A stretch of DNA of 64,000 nucleotides from Shouchella miscanthi (GCF_007725405.1 NZ_CP042163.1:1054001-1118000), one strand, 5' to 3'. Counted from the first letter of the stretch, positions 14,837 through 24,127 are shown. A program made the numbers and translations. The notes: generated from the letters alone by a model not told the origin.

Positions 14837-15442
14837 ATGTCAATCTTAAAGCAAATAAAAGAGCAAGTATCAGCTGATATTGAAGCAGTATTAGAGAAAA
14901 GTAAAAAGAAGCCGGTAATGGATGAAAAGAGAGGTCAAGAAGCCAAGCAGCTTGATAAGCAAATGAAGTTATGGAAAGAAACAGTAAAGAAACAGCAAGA
15001 GCTTGAGCAGTATTTCTATAATGAGTGGCAAGAAGCAGAGACTATGCTAAAGAAGCGAAAAGAACAATTGGTCATTGCGGAACAATCGCAAGCGACGGAT
15101 TTAATCGAACGAGCGAATTTTGAAATAAACGGTTATCAGGAGTTGGCTCGTGAGTACAAGGAATCTTATGAAGAACAGCGTGAGCGTGTGAATAAGCTCG
15201 AAGAAAAAGGAAGAGAGCTTTACTTCCTAAAAAAGAAAATGGAACGAATGAAGCTTACTGATTTTGCAAGAGCTGAAGAATCACGTGCTGAATCGCATGC
15301 GTCAAAATGGACCTATTATGCAGAAGAAAATGATGAATTTGAAGCATATGAGGAAGACAAAAGTGATCACGAGCCAAGACAGGTTCTTGATTTTGATAAA
15401 GAAATAAAAAAACTTGCTGAAAAGCAGGAGAACGAAAAGTAG
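14837..15442 (+). CDS. liaH: LiaH/PspA-type coiled-coil stress protein
   Basis: 201 residues, almost entirely helical, with about 30% Glu+Lys and heptad patterns from about residue 35 to 165 (KLWKETVKKQQELEQYF and YKESYEEQRERVNKLEEK). No membrane segment. It is shorter and more divergent than PspA or LiaH (about 225 residues), but sits between a LiaI-like and a LiaF gene, where LiaH belongs. PspA/LiaH proteins form large rings that protect the membrane. The acidic tail (EFEAYEEDKSDHE) is unlike LiaH. AGGAGG site, ATG 14837. Confidence 0.7.
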   Translation: MSILKQIKEQVSADIEAVLEKSKKKPVMDEKRGQEAKQLDKQMKLWKETVKKQQELEQYFYNEWQEAETMLKKRKEQLVIAEQSQATDLIERANFEINGYQELAREYKESYEEQRERVNKLEEKGRELYFLKKKMERMKLTDFARAEESRAESHASKWTYYAEENDEFEAYEEDKSDHEPRQVLDFDKEIKKLAEKQENEK

Positions 15443-15491
15443 TTTGTAGTATACTAAAGGCTGATTACAAACGCAGAGGAGGGCAAAGAGA

Positions 15492-16199
15492 GTGAAGCGA
15501 AACCGAACAGATTATGTTGCCTATATTTTCTTTGCCCTGCTTGCTGCAACGGCATTAGAGCTACTTATTAATGTAGCTCCGTTTATTGTATTAGTAGGAT
15601 CTGCGGCGATGATTTATTATGGCTTAAAGCGAATGAGCAAGCAAAAAGGTAAATTCCTGTTCTACGGAGGACTGGTCATCTTTATCTTAACGCTGTTGTC
15701 TTCGTTTTTCTTTTTACTAATGGTCTTTGGTGCATTGTTTTACATGCTTTACTTGTTTTGGGAAAAAGCAAGTAAACCAACTAAAATGGAAATAGCGATT
15801 AATGAACAAGCTTCGAATGATAGTCGAGAGGCGTTTGTTAAAAACACCTTCCTCGGAGATCAGCAATTAACCCATGAAGGGTTTCGCAGTGATGATATTA
15901 ATATCCACACAGGTATTGGTACAACGGAAATTCATTTTGAAAACACAGTCCTCCCAAAAGGAGACACGATTGTCATTATCCGGGGTTTTATTGGGAGTAC
16001 CAAACTCTATGTGCCTTATGATGCAGGTGTATCTGTGGAGCACGCTTGTTTATTTGGTCAGACAGATCTATTTGGAAACCATAAAATAGGGTTTAATCAA
16101 AACGTAAAAGTCGTTAATGACTCGTATCAAGATGCTCCTCGGCGACTGCGAATTTATACGTCCATTGTTGCTGGAGATATTGAGGTGATGTATCGATGA
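15492..16199 (+). CDS. liaF: LiaF-type membrane inhibitor of the LiaSR system
   Basis: 235 residues. Three to four N-terminal membrane helices (about 10-85) lead to a soluble C-terminal DUF2154/LiaF domain with NTFLGDQQLTHEGFRSDD, NIHTGIGTTEIHFENT and IRGFIGSTKLYVPYDAGV. In B. subtilis LiaF keeps the kinase LiaS silent in the absence of bacitracin-like stress. GTG 15492 follows GAGGAGGG. The stop overlaps the LiaS start (ATGA), so the two are translationally coupled, as expected for partners made in fixed ratio. liaG is missing from this operon. Confidence 0.9.
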   Translation: MKRNRTDYVAYIFFALLAATALELLINVAPFIVLVGSAAMIYYGLKRMSKQKGKFLFYGGLVIFILTLLSSFFFLLMVFGALFYMLYLFWEKASKPTKMEIAINEQASNDSREAFVKNTFLGDQQLTHEGFRSDDINIHTGIGTTEIHFENTVLPKGDTIVIIRGFIGSTKLYVPYDAGVSVEHACLFGQTDLFGNHKIGFNQNVKVVNDSYQDAPRRLRIYTSIVAGDIEVMYR

Positions 16200-17242
16200 A
16201 GGCCGTCCGTTCTGTTGGTATGATTGTCTTTTTCGTGCCATTACTTCTTGTAGGCTTACTTTTCTATTATGTTGAAAAAAACGGTTTAGTTAAATGGGAA
16301 CAGCTATTGATTCGAAATGAATTAACGTATAACGTGCCGATTTTCGTATGGCTTATTCTGTTTTTTACAGTACTTGCACTGATTGTCTACAGCATGCTTG
16401 CTGTTATTTGGAAAAAAGACGTTCGTGCGTTACACGCTACGTTAGTGCATGTTGCCAATGGCAATACAAAGGAAAGCAAACAGCAGCTCAATCAAGTGTC
16501 TAGTGATTTTAATGATGCTAAAATGCTTATTGCAGAACTTGAAACAAGAGTTCGTAATCAAGCTGACCGTTCCCAACGTGTGATGGAACAATGGGCGGAA
16601 AATGAGTCGAAGCTGAGATCGGAACTTGTCTTTAAAGAGCGACAACGGATTGCAAGAGAACTACATGATTCGGTTTCACAGCAGCTTTATGCCGCATCGA
16701 TGTTATTATCTGCAGCAGTTAATCAAAAAAACGTCGATGTAGTAGCGTTACAGACTCGGTGCGAACAAATTGAAAAAGTTGTGAATGATGCACAAAATGA
16801 TATGAGAGCGCTTTTGCTCCAGTTACGGCCTATTCAATTGGAGAATCAGTCGTTTAAAGAAGGCGTAGAACAATTAACAGCAGATTTAGCAGAGAAGCAC
16901 CAGATTGATTTTTCGGTTCGTATTCGCTCTCTTTCCCTTAAACCAGGTGTGGAGGATCAGTTATTCCGCATTACGCAAGAAGCCATTGCCAACGCGCTAC
17001 GTCATGCTGAAGCAAATGAAATTAGCGTGTTCTATGAGCGGTATGACGACTTTGCTTTACTAAAAATTACTGATGACGGCAAAGGCTTTAACCAGACGTC
17101 TTCGCCACACGGTTACGGTCTACATAGTATGGAAGAGCGTGCAGAGGAAATTGGTGGGACGTTACGAATGATTAGTGTAGAAGGACAAGGAACGAGTATT
17201 GAAGTGAAAGTACCGATTATAGAAGGAGGGGAAACGACGTGA
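16196..17242 (+). CDS. liaS: LiaS-type sensor histidine kinase
   Basis: 348 residues. Two membrane helices (about 7-25 and 47-70) flank a very short external loop, the intramembrane-sensing layout of LiaS. A HAMP-like helix region follows, then HisKA_3 with RIARELHDSVSQQL (phospho-acceptor His157), and the ATPase domain with NALRHAEANE (N box), DDGKGF and GYGLHSMEERA. It should phosphorylate the adjacent LiaR and dephosphorylate it under LiaF control. It overlaps both neighbours by 4 bases. Confidence 0.93.
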   Translation: MKAVRSVGMIVFFVPLLLVGLLFYYVEKNGLVKWEQLLIRNELTYNVPIFVWLILFFTVLALIVYSMLAVIWKKDVRALHATLVHVANGNTKESKQQLNQVSSDFNDAKMLIAELETRVRNQADRSQRVMEQWAENESKLRSELVFKERQRIARELHDSVSQQLYAASMLLSAAVNQKNVDVVALQTRCEQIEKVVNDAQNDMRALLLQLRPIQLENQSFKEGVEQLTADLAEKHQIDFSVRIRSLSLKPGVEDQLFRITQEAIANALRHAEANEISVFYERYDDFALLKITDDGKGFNQTSSPHGYGLHSMEERAEEIGGTLRMISVEGQGTSIEVKVPIIEGGETT

Positions 17243-17865
17243 TTCACGTATTGCTTGTGGATGATCATGAGACTGTACGCCTCGGTGTTGCGGCTTTTTT
17301 ATCAACCCAAGAGGACATTTCTGTTGTTGGTGAAGCCAGTAATGGAAAAGAAGGGGTCGAACAAGCGCTAAAGCTCAGACCAGACATTATTTTAATGGAT
17401 CTAGTGATGGACGGAATGAATGGGATCGAAGCAACCAGGGAAATTATTACACAATGGAAAGAAGCAACGATCATTATTGTCACGAGTTTTCTTGATAATG
17501 ACAAGCTTCGTCCTGCACTAGAGGCAGGAGCGAAAAGCTATGTTCTTAAGACGTCGACAGCGATGCAGATTGCTGACGCGATCCGAAAAACAGCACAAGG
17601 AATAGCTGTACTTGATGAGAAAGTTCAGGCACAAATGATCTCTTCCTTTCGAACGGAGGAATCGTTGCACCAAGCATTAACGAACCGTGAAAAAGAAATC
17701 TTAAAGCTAATGAGTGAAGGGAAAACGAATCAGCAAATTGCCGACCATCTTTTTATTACAATTAAAACAGTAAAAACACATGTATCCCACATCTTATCAA
17801 AGCTGGATGTCGATGATCGAACGCAAGCGGTTGTGTATGCCTTTCAGCAAAAGTTATTTAAATAA
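17239..17865 (+). CDS. liaR: LiaR-type response regulator (NarL/FixJ family)
   Basis: 208 residues. Receiver domain with LLVDDHE acidic pocket, phospho-acceptor Asp54 (IILMDLVMDGMNG), switch Thr/Ser (VTSF) and Lys (YVLKTS). The LuxR-type helix-turn-helix is LTNREKEILKLMSEGKTNQQ and continues to KTVKTHVSHILSKL. It is the output of the upstream LiaS and probably activates the operon's own promoter near 14440. GTG 17239 overlaps the liaS stop. No terminator is visible before the convergent cutC gene two bases away. Confidence 0.93.
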   Translation: MIHVLLVDDHETVRLGVAAFLSTQEDISVVGEASNGKEGVEQALKLRPDIILMDLVMDGMNGIEATREIITQWKEATIIIVTSFLDNDKLRPALEAGAKSYVLKTSTAMQIADAIRKTAQGIAVLDEKVQAQMISSFRTEESLHQALTNREKEILKLMSEGKTNQQIADHLFITIKTVKTHVSHILSKLDVDDRTQAVVYAFQQKLFK

Positions 17866-17866
17866 G

Positions 17867-18496
17867 CTACCAAAGAATTCTTGTCCCGTGTAGTTCCTTT
17901 ACACCTGTAGCAGCCGCAATATGAGCAGCATTATCCTTCGTTACGCCTCCACCTGGCATGATGACAATCCGTTCGTTTGCATACGTCTCATAAGCGGCTA
18001 AAGTAGAGAGGTTTTCTGTGATTTCTTTGTGAGGACCATGGGTTAAAATACGCTTTACTCCCCAGTGGGAAAGCTGGTCAATGGCTTCGAATGGGTTTTC
18101 AAGTTGATCAAACGCCATATGAAACGTAACCGTTTGTGGGTCCACAAGTTGTAACAATCTTTGCATGTGAGGCACGTGAAGTTTGTTCTCTGATGTTAGA
18201 CAGCCAAAGACAAACCCGTCAACACCAATGTGTTTAAATGATGAAATCGATGCCTCCATTTTCCTTAGTTCAGCCTCATTGTAAATAAAGTCTCCTCCAC
18301 GACAGCGAATAAGTGCCATAACCATTACCCCATTACTTTTGCACGTCGCGACTACTCGTTTACATGTTTCTGATGAAACAGTTGTCCCTCCGACATCTAA
18401 GTTGTCGCATAGTTCAATTCGCTGTGCTCCATATTGAATGGCTTGGTGAACGTGCGTATCATTCTCAAGACAAACTTCCTTTACTACGTTATTCAT
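17867..18496 (-). CDS. cutC: CutC-family copper homeostasis protein
   Basis: 209 residues, slightly shorter than the usual 220-250. TIM-barrel protein with the CutC signatures EVCLENDTHVHQAIQYGAQR, RIELCDNLDVGGTTVS, ALIRCRGGDFIYNEAEL, FHMAFDQ, RILTHGP and IMPGGGV. It was named for copper tolerance, but that role is disputed in bacteria and many regard the true function as unknown. ATG 18496 with AAGGAG. Ends two bases from the end of liaR on the other strand, so the two transcripts must overlap. Confidence 0.92.
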   Translation of the reverse strand: MNNVVKEVCLENDTHVHQAIQYGAQRIELCDNLDVGGTTVSSETCKRVVATCKSNGVMVMALIRCRGGDFIYNEAELRKMEASISSFKHIGVDGFVFGCLTSENKLHVPHMQRLLQLVDPQTVTFHMAFDQLENPFEAIDQLSHWGVKRILTHGPHKEITENLSTLAAYETYANERIVIMPGGGVTKDNAAHIAAATGVKELHGTRILW

Positions 18497-18574
18497 TTAT
18501 CCAAACTCCTTAAAAAGACTAGCTTTACTAACAGAATACTTGTAAACTATAGAATACTTCAAGGGGGGAGACGA

Positions 18575-19372
18575 ATGATTAGACAATTACATATGAACGA
18601 TCAAGACATATGCTTAGCCTTTGTAAAGAAAAAGCCAGCGGAGAACTTGTTTATTATTGGTGATATTGAAGCATATGGAATGGAAACAGATTTTCAAACG
18701 GTATGGGGAGAATTTAATAGAGACAATCAACTAGTCGCTGTATTGCTCAAGTTTCATGCAAGCTATGTTCCGTTTGCAGAAGGCTCCTACGATGCTAAAG
18801 GATTTGCCGAAATCATAAACAATGATTCTTCCTTTAAAGGATTGTCTGGTTTGAAAGATGTGACGGAACAACTTGAACCGTATTTAAAAAAATCTCTTCT
18901 TAAAAGACAAATGTATTATGCAAAGTGCACAAAGACAAAGAGTGACAACCCTTCATTAAAGGATGTACAATCAGCCGAACCCAAAGACGCAGCCGAGTTA
19001 CTAAGGTTGCTGGATCAAATTCCTGAGTTTAATCAGTCAATCCCGAAAACAGCAGAACAGAAACAACGCGAATTAGCGTCAGGTTTTTCACGAGCAAGCT
19101 TCGTACGTCAAAATGGAAAAATAGTTTCTACCGCTTCTACTACTGCGGAAAATACCCACTCGGCGATGATTGTGGGTGTCGCAACATTAGAGGACTATAA
19201 GAGAAAAGGTTATGCATCGGCTTGTGTTTACCATTTATGTGAGCAAGTATTTTCAGAAGGAAAAGTGGCATGCTTGTTTTACGATAACCCAAGTGCTGGG
19301 GTGATCTACAAACACATTGGCTTTGAAGATATTGGCTTATGGATGATGTATAATGAGAAATCAGAAGCATAG
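18575..19372 (+). CDS. GNAT acetyltransferase with FR47-like C-terminal domain
   Basis: 265 residues from ATG 18575 behind AGGGGGGAG; a longer frame upstream crosses that site and is rejected. The N-terminal half is a degenerate GNAT-like domain. The C-terminal half is a functional-looking one: MIVGVATLEDYKRKGYASAC carries the acetyl-CoA loop, followed by CLFYDNPSAGVIYKHIGFED. Two-domain proteins of this type are common and uncharacterised in Bacillus. Substrate unknown. A good terminator follows. Confidence 0.85.
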   Translation: MIRQLHMNDQDICLAFVKKKPAENLFIIGDIEAYGMETDFQTVWGEFNRDNQLVAVLLKFHASYVPFAEGSYDAKGFAEIINNDSSFKGLSGLKDVTEQLEPYLKKSLLKRQMYYAKCTKTKSDNPSLKDVQSAEPKDAAELLRLLDQIPEFNQSIPKTAEQKQRELASGFSRASFVRQNGKIVSTASTTAENTHSAMIVGVATLEDYKRKGYASACVYHLCEQVFSEGKVACLFYDNPSAGVIYKHIGFEDIGLWMMYNEKSEA

Positions 19373-19392
19373 GGTAGCGGCTTTAATGAAAA

Positions 19393-19423
19393 AGACTTGT
19401 TAGGACTTTCTAGCAAGTTTTTT
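19393..19423 (+). terminator. Rho-independent terminator
   Basis: ACTTGTTAG / CTAGCAAGT (one wobble) with a 6-base loop followed by TTTTTT. Confidence 0.85.
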
Positions 19424-19471
19424 AATTGTTAACGAACGGTAACATCAAAAATAGCGATTTGAAGATGAAAG

Positions 19472-19480
19472 TGATATGAT
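19472..19480 (+). promoter_or_regulatory. Extended -10 promoter of tagGH
   Basis: TGATATGAT is an extended -10 (TGn plus TATGAT) about 65 bases before tagG. No recognisable -35 or extracytoplasmic-function sigma motif was seen. Confidence 0.5.
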
Positions 19481-19546
19481 AGACAGGTGCAAAAAATGTC
19501 GTGCACAAGTTTGAATGGAATTTGAAAAGGTTAAGGAGTACGGATA

Positions 19547-20350
19547 ATGAAAGCCTTATTACAATTGCTGAAAGAGCAATACGAAAATAAGCACTTAATT
19601 TGGAGACTTGCAGCGTTTGAACAGAAAAGTAAGTTTCGACTCCATTACTTAGGCGCTTTTTGGCAGTTATTTAGTCCGCTGATGCAAGTCGTGGTCTTTT
19701 TTGTTATTTTTGGACTTGGTATAAGACAAGGTCAAGATGTTGGTGATACGCCTTTTTTCGTTTATTTAATGTGCGGACTAATACCGTGGTTTTTTATCAG
19801 TCCAACAGTGCTGCAAGGATCTAACAGCATTCACAAAAAAATTAATATGGTTTCAAAAATGAAGTTTCCTGTTAGTGTATTGCCGACCATTACAATTGCC
19901 GGAAATTCAGTTAGCTTCTTTGTTATGCTTGGTATATTGTGCATTGTACTTGCCATTTATTCGGTTTTCTCAGGTGTGTACTTACTCCAATTGCCGTATT
20001 ATTTTCTTTGTTTATACGCATTTCTTTATGTGTTTACCATCTTTTCAGCGACACTAGCTACCGTCGTACGAGATTATTATCAATTTCTCGAAGCGGGAAT
20101 GCGAATGATGTTCTTTTTAAGTCCGATCATTTGGGCGCCTGATTCAATGCCTGAACGTTTACTTCCAATTTTACAATTAAATCCGTTTTACTATATTTTA
20201 AGTGGATTTAGGGACTCTTTTATAGGCGGTACGTGGTTTTTTGAAAACATTACGTACATGATCTATTTTTGGACAGTAATACTTTTAATTGGTTTCTTAG
20301 GTGCAACAGTCTTTAAGAAATTTAAAAACAGCTTTGTTGATTATTTATAA
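19547..20350 (+). CDS. tagG: TagG: wall teichoic acid ABC exporter, permease
   Basis: 267 residues, normal TagG/TarG length, six membrane helices, with the ABC-2 family entry KSKFRLHYLGAFWQLFSPLMQ and the central IINMVSKMKFPVSVLPTI-like segment. With TagH it flips finished wall teichoic acid chains to the outer face of the membrane. It is followed after 14 bases by tagH. The local synthesis genes (tagA, tagB, tagF) are not in the window; tagGH away from the rest of the tag cluster is common. Confidence 0.93.
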   Translation: MKALLQLLKEQYENKHLIWRLAAFEQKSKFRLHYLGAFWQLFSPLMQVVVFFVIFGLGIRQGQDVGDTPFFVYLMCGLIPWFFISPTVLQGSNSIHKKINMVSKMKFPVSVLPTITIAGNSVSFFVMLGILCIVLAIYSVFSGVYLLQLPYYFLCLYAFLYVFTIFSATLATVVRDYYQFLEAGMRMMFFLSPIIWAPDSMPERLLPILQLNPFYYILSGFRDSFIGGTWFFENITYMIYFWTVILLIGFLGATVFKKFKNSFVDYL

Positions 20351-20364
20351 AGGGGATTTTGTGG

Positions 20365-21972
20365 ATGAATCCTAAAATGAAATTAGACGGTGTTACAAAA
20401 AAATATACACTCTTTACAAGCAATAGTGAAAAGCTTAAAGCAATGTTCTTACCAAAAATGCAAAAAGAAAATCGTGATTTTTATGCACTACGCGACATTT
20501 CCCTGGAAATTTTCGAAGGGGAGACCATTGGGATTGTAGGTATTAATGGCTCTGGGAAGTCAACCATTTCAAATATTTTAGCAGGTGTTATTCCTCCTAC
20601 TGAAGGAACGTTAGATGTCAATGGTGAGACGTCGTTAATTGCTATTAATGTGGGCTTAAACAATCAACTAAATGGTCATGAAAATATTGAGCAAAAATGT
20701 CTCATGCATGGTTTCTCAAAAAAAGAAATAGAGCGTCTAATGCCTTCAATTGAAGAATTTGCTGACATTGGTGACTTTATACAGCAGCCTGTAAAGAACT
20801 ACTCGTCTGGTATGAAATCACGGCTAGGATTTGCGATTTCTGCTCATACAAATCCAGATATTTTAATCGTGGATGAGGCGCTTTCTGTTGGGGACAAAAC
20901 ATTCTATCAAAAGTGTAAAGATAAAATTGATGAATTTAAAGCAGAAGGTAAAACCATTATTTTTATTAGCCATAACATTAGAGAAATAAAAAACATCTCT
21001 GATCGGGTCCTTTGGCTTCATAATGGTGAAATGCGCTCGTTTGGCGACAAGGAAAAAGTTGTTGAAGAGTACGAAGCCTATATTAAATTTTTTAATTCCT
21101 TGTCCAAGCAAGAGAAAAAAGAGCATAAAGAAGAGCTGAAATTGCAGCGCTCGGTTGCCAAAGTCGAACAAATGGAGAGCGAAGCAGAGGGAACTGATTT
21201 AGCGCCACGGCGTGCTGGAAAAAAGAAGCACGCCAAACAAAAGGAGCAAAAGAAACATTCAATCCTCTTTTTTAGTCAGCTCGTTCTTTATGCAGCTTTA
21301 TTTCTTGTTGCAGCTTATCTGGTGGCGATACGGCCACTTTTTGCTGCTGAGGCTGAGGAAAGTTCGACGGTTGTTGAGCCAGATAACCAATCTCAAACAG
21401 CTGAGGAAGAAGACGCAACCGATGATTGGATTGACTATGACGAACCTGTACAAGCAGTCATTCATTCAGACGATACTTCTTTATATACGTCGTCCGAAGC
21501 ATCAACAGCTCTTATGACATTACCGTTTGGAACAGAAGTGTCTGTAGTAAGAGAGAATAGCGAACTAGGTGTTGTTCAAATTGAGAATGATGGCGACGAC
21601 TTATTTATTGAATCGGACTCCTTCCATTTTCTCGAGGATGCGGAGGAATTGGAGCGGGAAAGAATTGAGGAAGAGCTCGAGACCAATGTGAGCAGCTCTT
21701 TAGATGAGATTGAAACAATATTGGCTCAACCCTACGAACAGGTGATTCAGTCTGTTTCGTTTCAAACAGCAGATGAATTTGGCTATGGTTATTATGCATA
21801 CTCAGACGAACAAATGTTGAAAATAAACCAGAAAAACGAATTAGCGGCTATCATTTTGCCAATGGATGGTGGGTCGCTAGTGGAGGAAACTGCTTTTTTC
21901 ATAGTAGAGGAAGAGGGGTTTTACTTCTTGTGGAATGAGGAGCAGAATCAACTACTAGTAGCTGAACTTTAA
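20365..21972 (+). CDS. tagH: TagH: wall teichoic acid ABC exporter, ATPase with extracytoplasmic SH3 tail
   Basis: 535 residues, close to B. subtilis TagH (about 527). N-terminal ABC ATPase: Walker A GINGSGKST, signature NYSSGMKSRLGFA, Walker B ILIVDEALSVGD, H-loop FISHN. Then a long Lys/Glu-rich linker, one membrane helix (LVLYAALFLVAAYLVAI, about residue 310) and an outside part with an SH3-like domain and a strongly acidic stretch (ELERERIEEELE). The split topology is characteristic of TagH. ATG 20365 is chosen, since AAAGGGG is nine bases upstream; TTG 20359 is less likely. Confidence 0.93.
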   Translation: MNPKMKLDGVTKKYTLFTSNSEKLKAMFLPKMQKENRDFYALRDISLEIFEGETIGIVGINGSGKSTISNILAGVIPPTEGTLDVNGETSLIAINVGLNNQLNGHENIEQKCLMHGFSKKEIERLMPSIEEFADIGDFIQQPVKNYSSGMKSRLGFAISAHTNPDILIVDEALSVGDKTFYQKCKDKIDEFKAEGKTIIFISHNIREIKNISDRVLWLHNGEMRSFGDKEKVVEEYEAYIKFFNSLSKQEKKEHKEELKLQRSVAKVEQMESEAEGTDLAPRRAGKKKHAKQKEQKKHSILFFSQLVLYAALFLVAAYLVAIRPLFAAEAEESSTVVEPDNQSQTAEEEDATDDWIDYDEPVQAVIHSDDTSLYTSSEASTALMTLPFGTEVSVVRENSELGVVQIENDGDDLFIESDSFHFLEDAEELERERIEEELETNVSSSLDEIETILAQPYEQVIQSVSFQTADEFGYGYYAYSDEQMLKINQKNELAAIILPMDGGSLVEETAFFIVEEEGFYFLWNEEQNQLLVAEL

Positions 21973-21993
21973 AAGGAAACGGACTGATGGACT

Positions 21994-23052
21994 ATGGATA
22001 CATCGTTTTTGTTTGAACTGCTTAAAACCCCTTCACCCTCAGGACATGAAGAGGCGATTCAAGAAAAATGGCTCACTTATATGCAACCTCATGTGAAGGA
22101 TTTAACAACAGATTTAGCTGGAAATGCAATCGCAACGGTTAACCCAGACGCCCCATTTCGTGTACTCCTAGCAGGGCATTGTGACGAAATTGGTTTTATG
22201 GTGAAGTCCATTGATGAATCAGGCTTTATCTATGTAGAAGAGCTCGGTCGTTTAAGTCCTTTACCTGCATTAGGAATGGAAGTGGAAATCCACGGAAGGA
22301 ACGGGAAACTTAATGGTGTGTTTGGTGCAAATGCCCAACATCATGGTGGGGCAAATGCAGACTTAACAATGGATGATTTATTTATTGATTGCGGTGCCGA
22401 GAGTGCTGAAGAGATTCAAGCGGTAGTAGCTATTGGTGATCCGATTACGTATAAAATTGAACCAACTCACTTGCGCAATAATCGTGTAGTAGGGCGCGGT
22501 TTGGACAATCGAACAGGTGCTTTTATTGTGGCTGAAGTCATGAAGCGACTTGCATCCAGTCTTCCTGAAGTGTGCGTCCAAGGGGTCAGTACCGTTAATG
22601 AAGAGACAAATATGGGTGGCGCTTATTTTGCAGGCTCAGCTTTAAAGCCAAATTTGGCAATTGCCCTGGATGTCACTTTTGCAACAGATTATCCAACCGC
22701 AGAAATGGGCAAGGTTGGCGATGTCACGTTAGCAGGTGGCCCTGTGCTTGCGAAAGGCGCCCCTATTAATAAAAAGGCAAATGAGCACTTGCAGCAAATA
22801 GCAAAGGAACGAACTATTCCAATTCAGTATGAATTAACACCAAGAAGAACAGGAACGGATGCAGATCAACTACGATTAACGGGTGAAGGTGTACCAATCG
22901 TTCTCGTATCTTTGCCATTACGATATATGCATGCGCCTCGGGAAGTTGTGTCATTACAAGACATGGAACAAGAGATTGATCTTCTTGTTGCATTTATACA
23001 AAGCTTACGTCATGACACAGATTTCCGTCCTCTCATTTGGAACGGACGTTAG
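21994..23052 (+). CDS. M42-family aminopeptidase (YsdC/FrvX type)
   Basis: 352 residues, usual for M42 dinuclear metallo-aminopeptidases that form tetrahedral dodecamers. Metal and catalytic residues are in place: LLAGHCDEIGFM (His/Asp), GLDNRTGAF (bridging Asp), STVNEETNMGG (Glu pair), ALDVTFATDYP, and the final His in RYMHAPREV. It likely trims cytosolic peptides; annotations as endoglucanase for this family are historic errors. It begins 21 bases after tagH with only a weak ribosome site (AAAAGGAAACGG) and is probably co-transcribed. Confidence 0.9.
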   Translation: MDTSFLFELLKTPSPSGHEEAIQEKWLTYMQPHVKDLTTDLAGNAIATVNPDAPFRVLLAGHCDEIGFMVKSIDESGFIYVEELGRLSPLPALGMEVEIHGRNGKLNGVFGANAQHHGGANADLTMDDLFIDCGAESAEEIQAVVAIGDPITYKIEPTHLRNNRVVGRGLDNRTGAFIVAEVMKRLASSLPEVCVQGVSTVNEETNMGGAYFAGSALKPNLAIALDVTFATDYPTAEMGKVGDVTLAGGPVLAKGAPINKKANEHLQQIAKERTIPIQYELTPRRTGTDADQLRLTGEGVPIVLVSLPLRYMHAPREVVSLQDMEQEIDLLVAFIQSLRHDTDFRPLIWNGR

Positions 23053-23057
23053 TCAAA

Positions 23058-23092
23058 AAAAGCGCGGAGAGTCGTTAGCCTCCGTGCTTTTT
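23058..23092. terminator. Bidirectional terminator overlapping a CDS end
   Basis: AGCGCGGAG / CTCCGTGCT with a 10-base loop, A-run on the left and T-run on the right. The stop and last codons (KKHGG) of the leftward nucleotidyltransferase are inside it. Confidence 0.85.
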
Positions 23093-24127
23093 CTCATGAA
23101 TTATGTCTGGGTTGTTCTCGATCAATGCGCGTGTATGATCCCAAAAATAATCAACAGTGGAAAGGGTTTTTAAGGCAGCTGAATAGAGATCTTTTTCAGT
23201 CGTTATGCCAATGGATGACAAGACTTGCTTAAAGTAAGGGAGACGTTTCTCATGTAGATAAGGAGCATCATGTGCCAAGATGATATGACAGCGGCAGAAA
23301 GTGGCAATGATCCAAAAGAAACTCTCTCTATATTGATTCTTATTGATAAGTAATTGACTCCCTTCAATGACTATAGGTTTCGCAGAATGTGTAACATCGG
23401 TGGAAAAGAAGAAAGGGGTCTTGGCATGTTCGACCGCAAGGACAAAGGTCTCTTCCAACTGGTCTAAACTAGATTGTACAGTCATTTTAGTCAACGACTC
23501 TACACGTAATTGCTTAAGAAGTGTTTCATGAACGTCTTCCATGTTGTATCGTTTAAGCACTGCTTGAACCGCCGTATATCGTTTTCGTACCGTTGGGTTT
23601 TCAAGGGCTGCCGTTAAAAATAAATGGGCTAAAACCCCTGTTGGAAAGAGCCAACTCATTACTTGTTCGTGGAATGGAGCAGAAGTCGGTATAGTTGTTA
23701 ATCCAGTTATGCTTTTTTCTTTTACGTGTTCACAACGACGGTGCACCCATTCCATATGATAAAAGTCTCGTGCTACCTCTGTTTGCAAAGGTACAAGAAC
23801 GTCATCCACATCGCTGAGGACGATCGTATGGGCGAAGCTATAACCTACATGATAGTCTGCGAGTATCGTTTCTTTTTGAAGGAATAAACGGTAATCTAAT
23901 GTAGTCACTTCGAGTAAGAGCCCTTTGTAGATAAATTTACCTAGCTTTTTATCCTGTACTTTTGTTGAGATAATCATAATATCAACATCCGAGGAAACGG
24001 GCCAAGGAGCAAGACGTGGATGTGTGAGAACAGATCCAGCTAAATAAGCACCTTTGAAGCCACGTTGATGGGAACCAACATGTTGTACCCATTCGCGGGC
24101 AATGGCAATCGCATCCTGCGTATTCAC
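23075..24127 (-). CDS. Nucleotidyltransferase-fold protein
   Basis: 350 residues from GTG 24127 (AAAGGAGG seven bases upstream). The N-terminus has a minimal nucleotidyltransferase signature: KGAYLAGSVL (the GS of the fold), then SSDVDIMIIST with two catalytic Asp residues and a third likely in the following strand (LEVTTLDY). The rest is helical with no further recognised domain. Proteins of this layout include aminoglycoside nucleotidyltransferase-like and DUF4111-type members. The substrate cannot be told. Monocistronic. Confidence 0.75.
   Translation of the reverse strand: MNTQDAIAIAREWVQHVGSHQRGFKGAYLAGSVLTHPRLAPWPVSSDVDIMIISTKVQDKKLGKFIYKGLLLEVTTLDYRLFLQKETILADYHVGYSFAHTIVLSDVDDVLVPLQTEVARDFYHMEWVHRRCEHVKEKSITGLTTIPTSAPFHEQVMSWLFPTGVLAHLFLTAALENPTVRKRYTAVQAVLKRYNMEDVHETLLKQLRVESLTKMTVQSSLDQLEETFVLAVEHAKTPFFFSTDVTHSAKPIVIEGSQLLINKNQYRESFFWIIATFCRCHIILAHDAPYLHEKRLPYFKQVLSSIGITTEKDLYSAALKTLSTVDYFWDHTRALIENNPDIIHEKKHGG

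Noticed and set aside
21994-23052. Endoglucanase annotation for the M42 protein
   Set aside because: The metal-binding residues are those of M42 aminopeptidases; the glucanase name in this family is a known mis-annotation.
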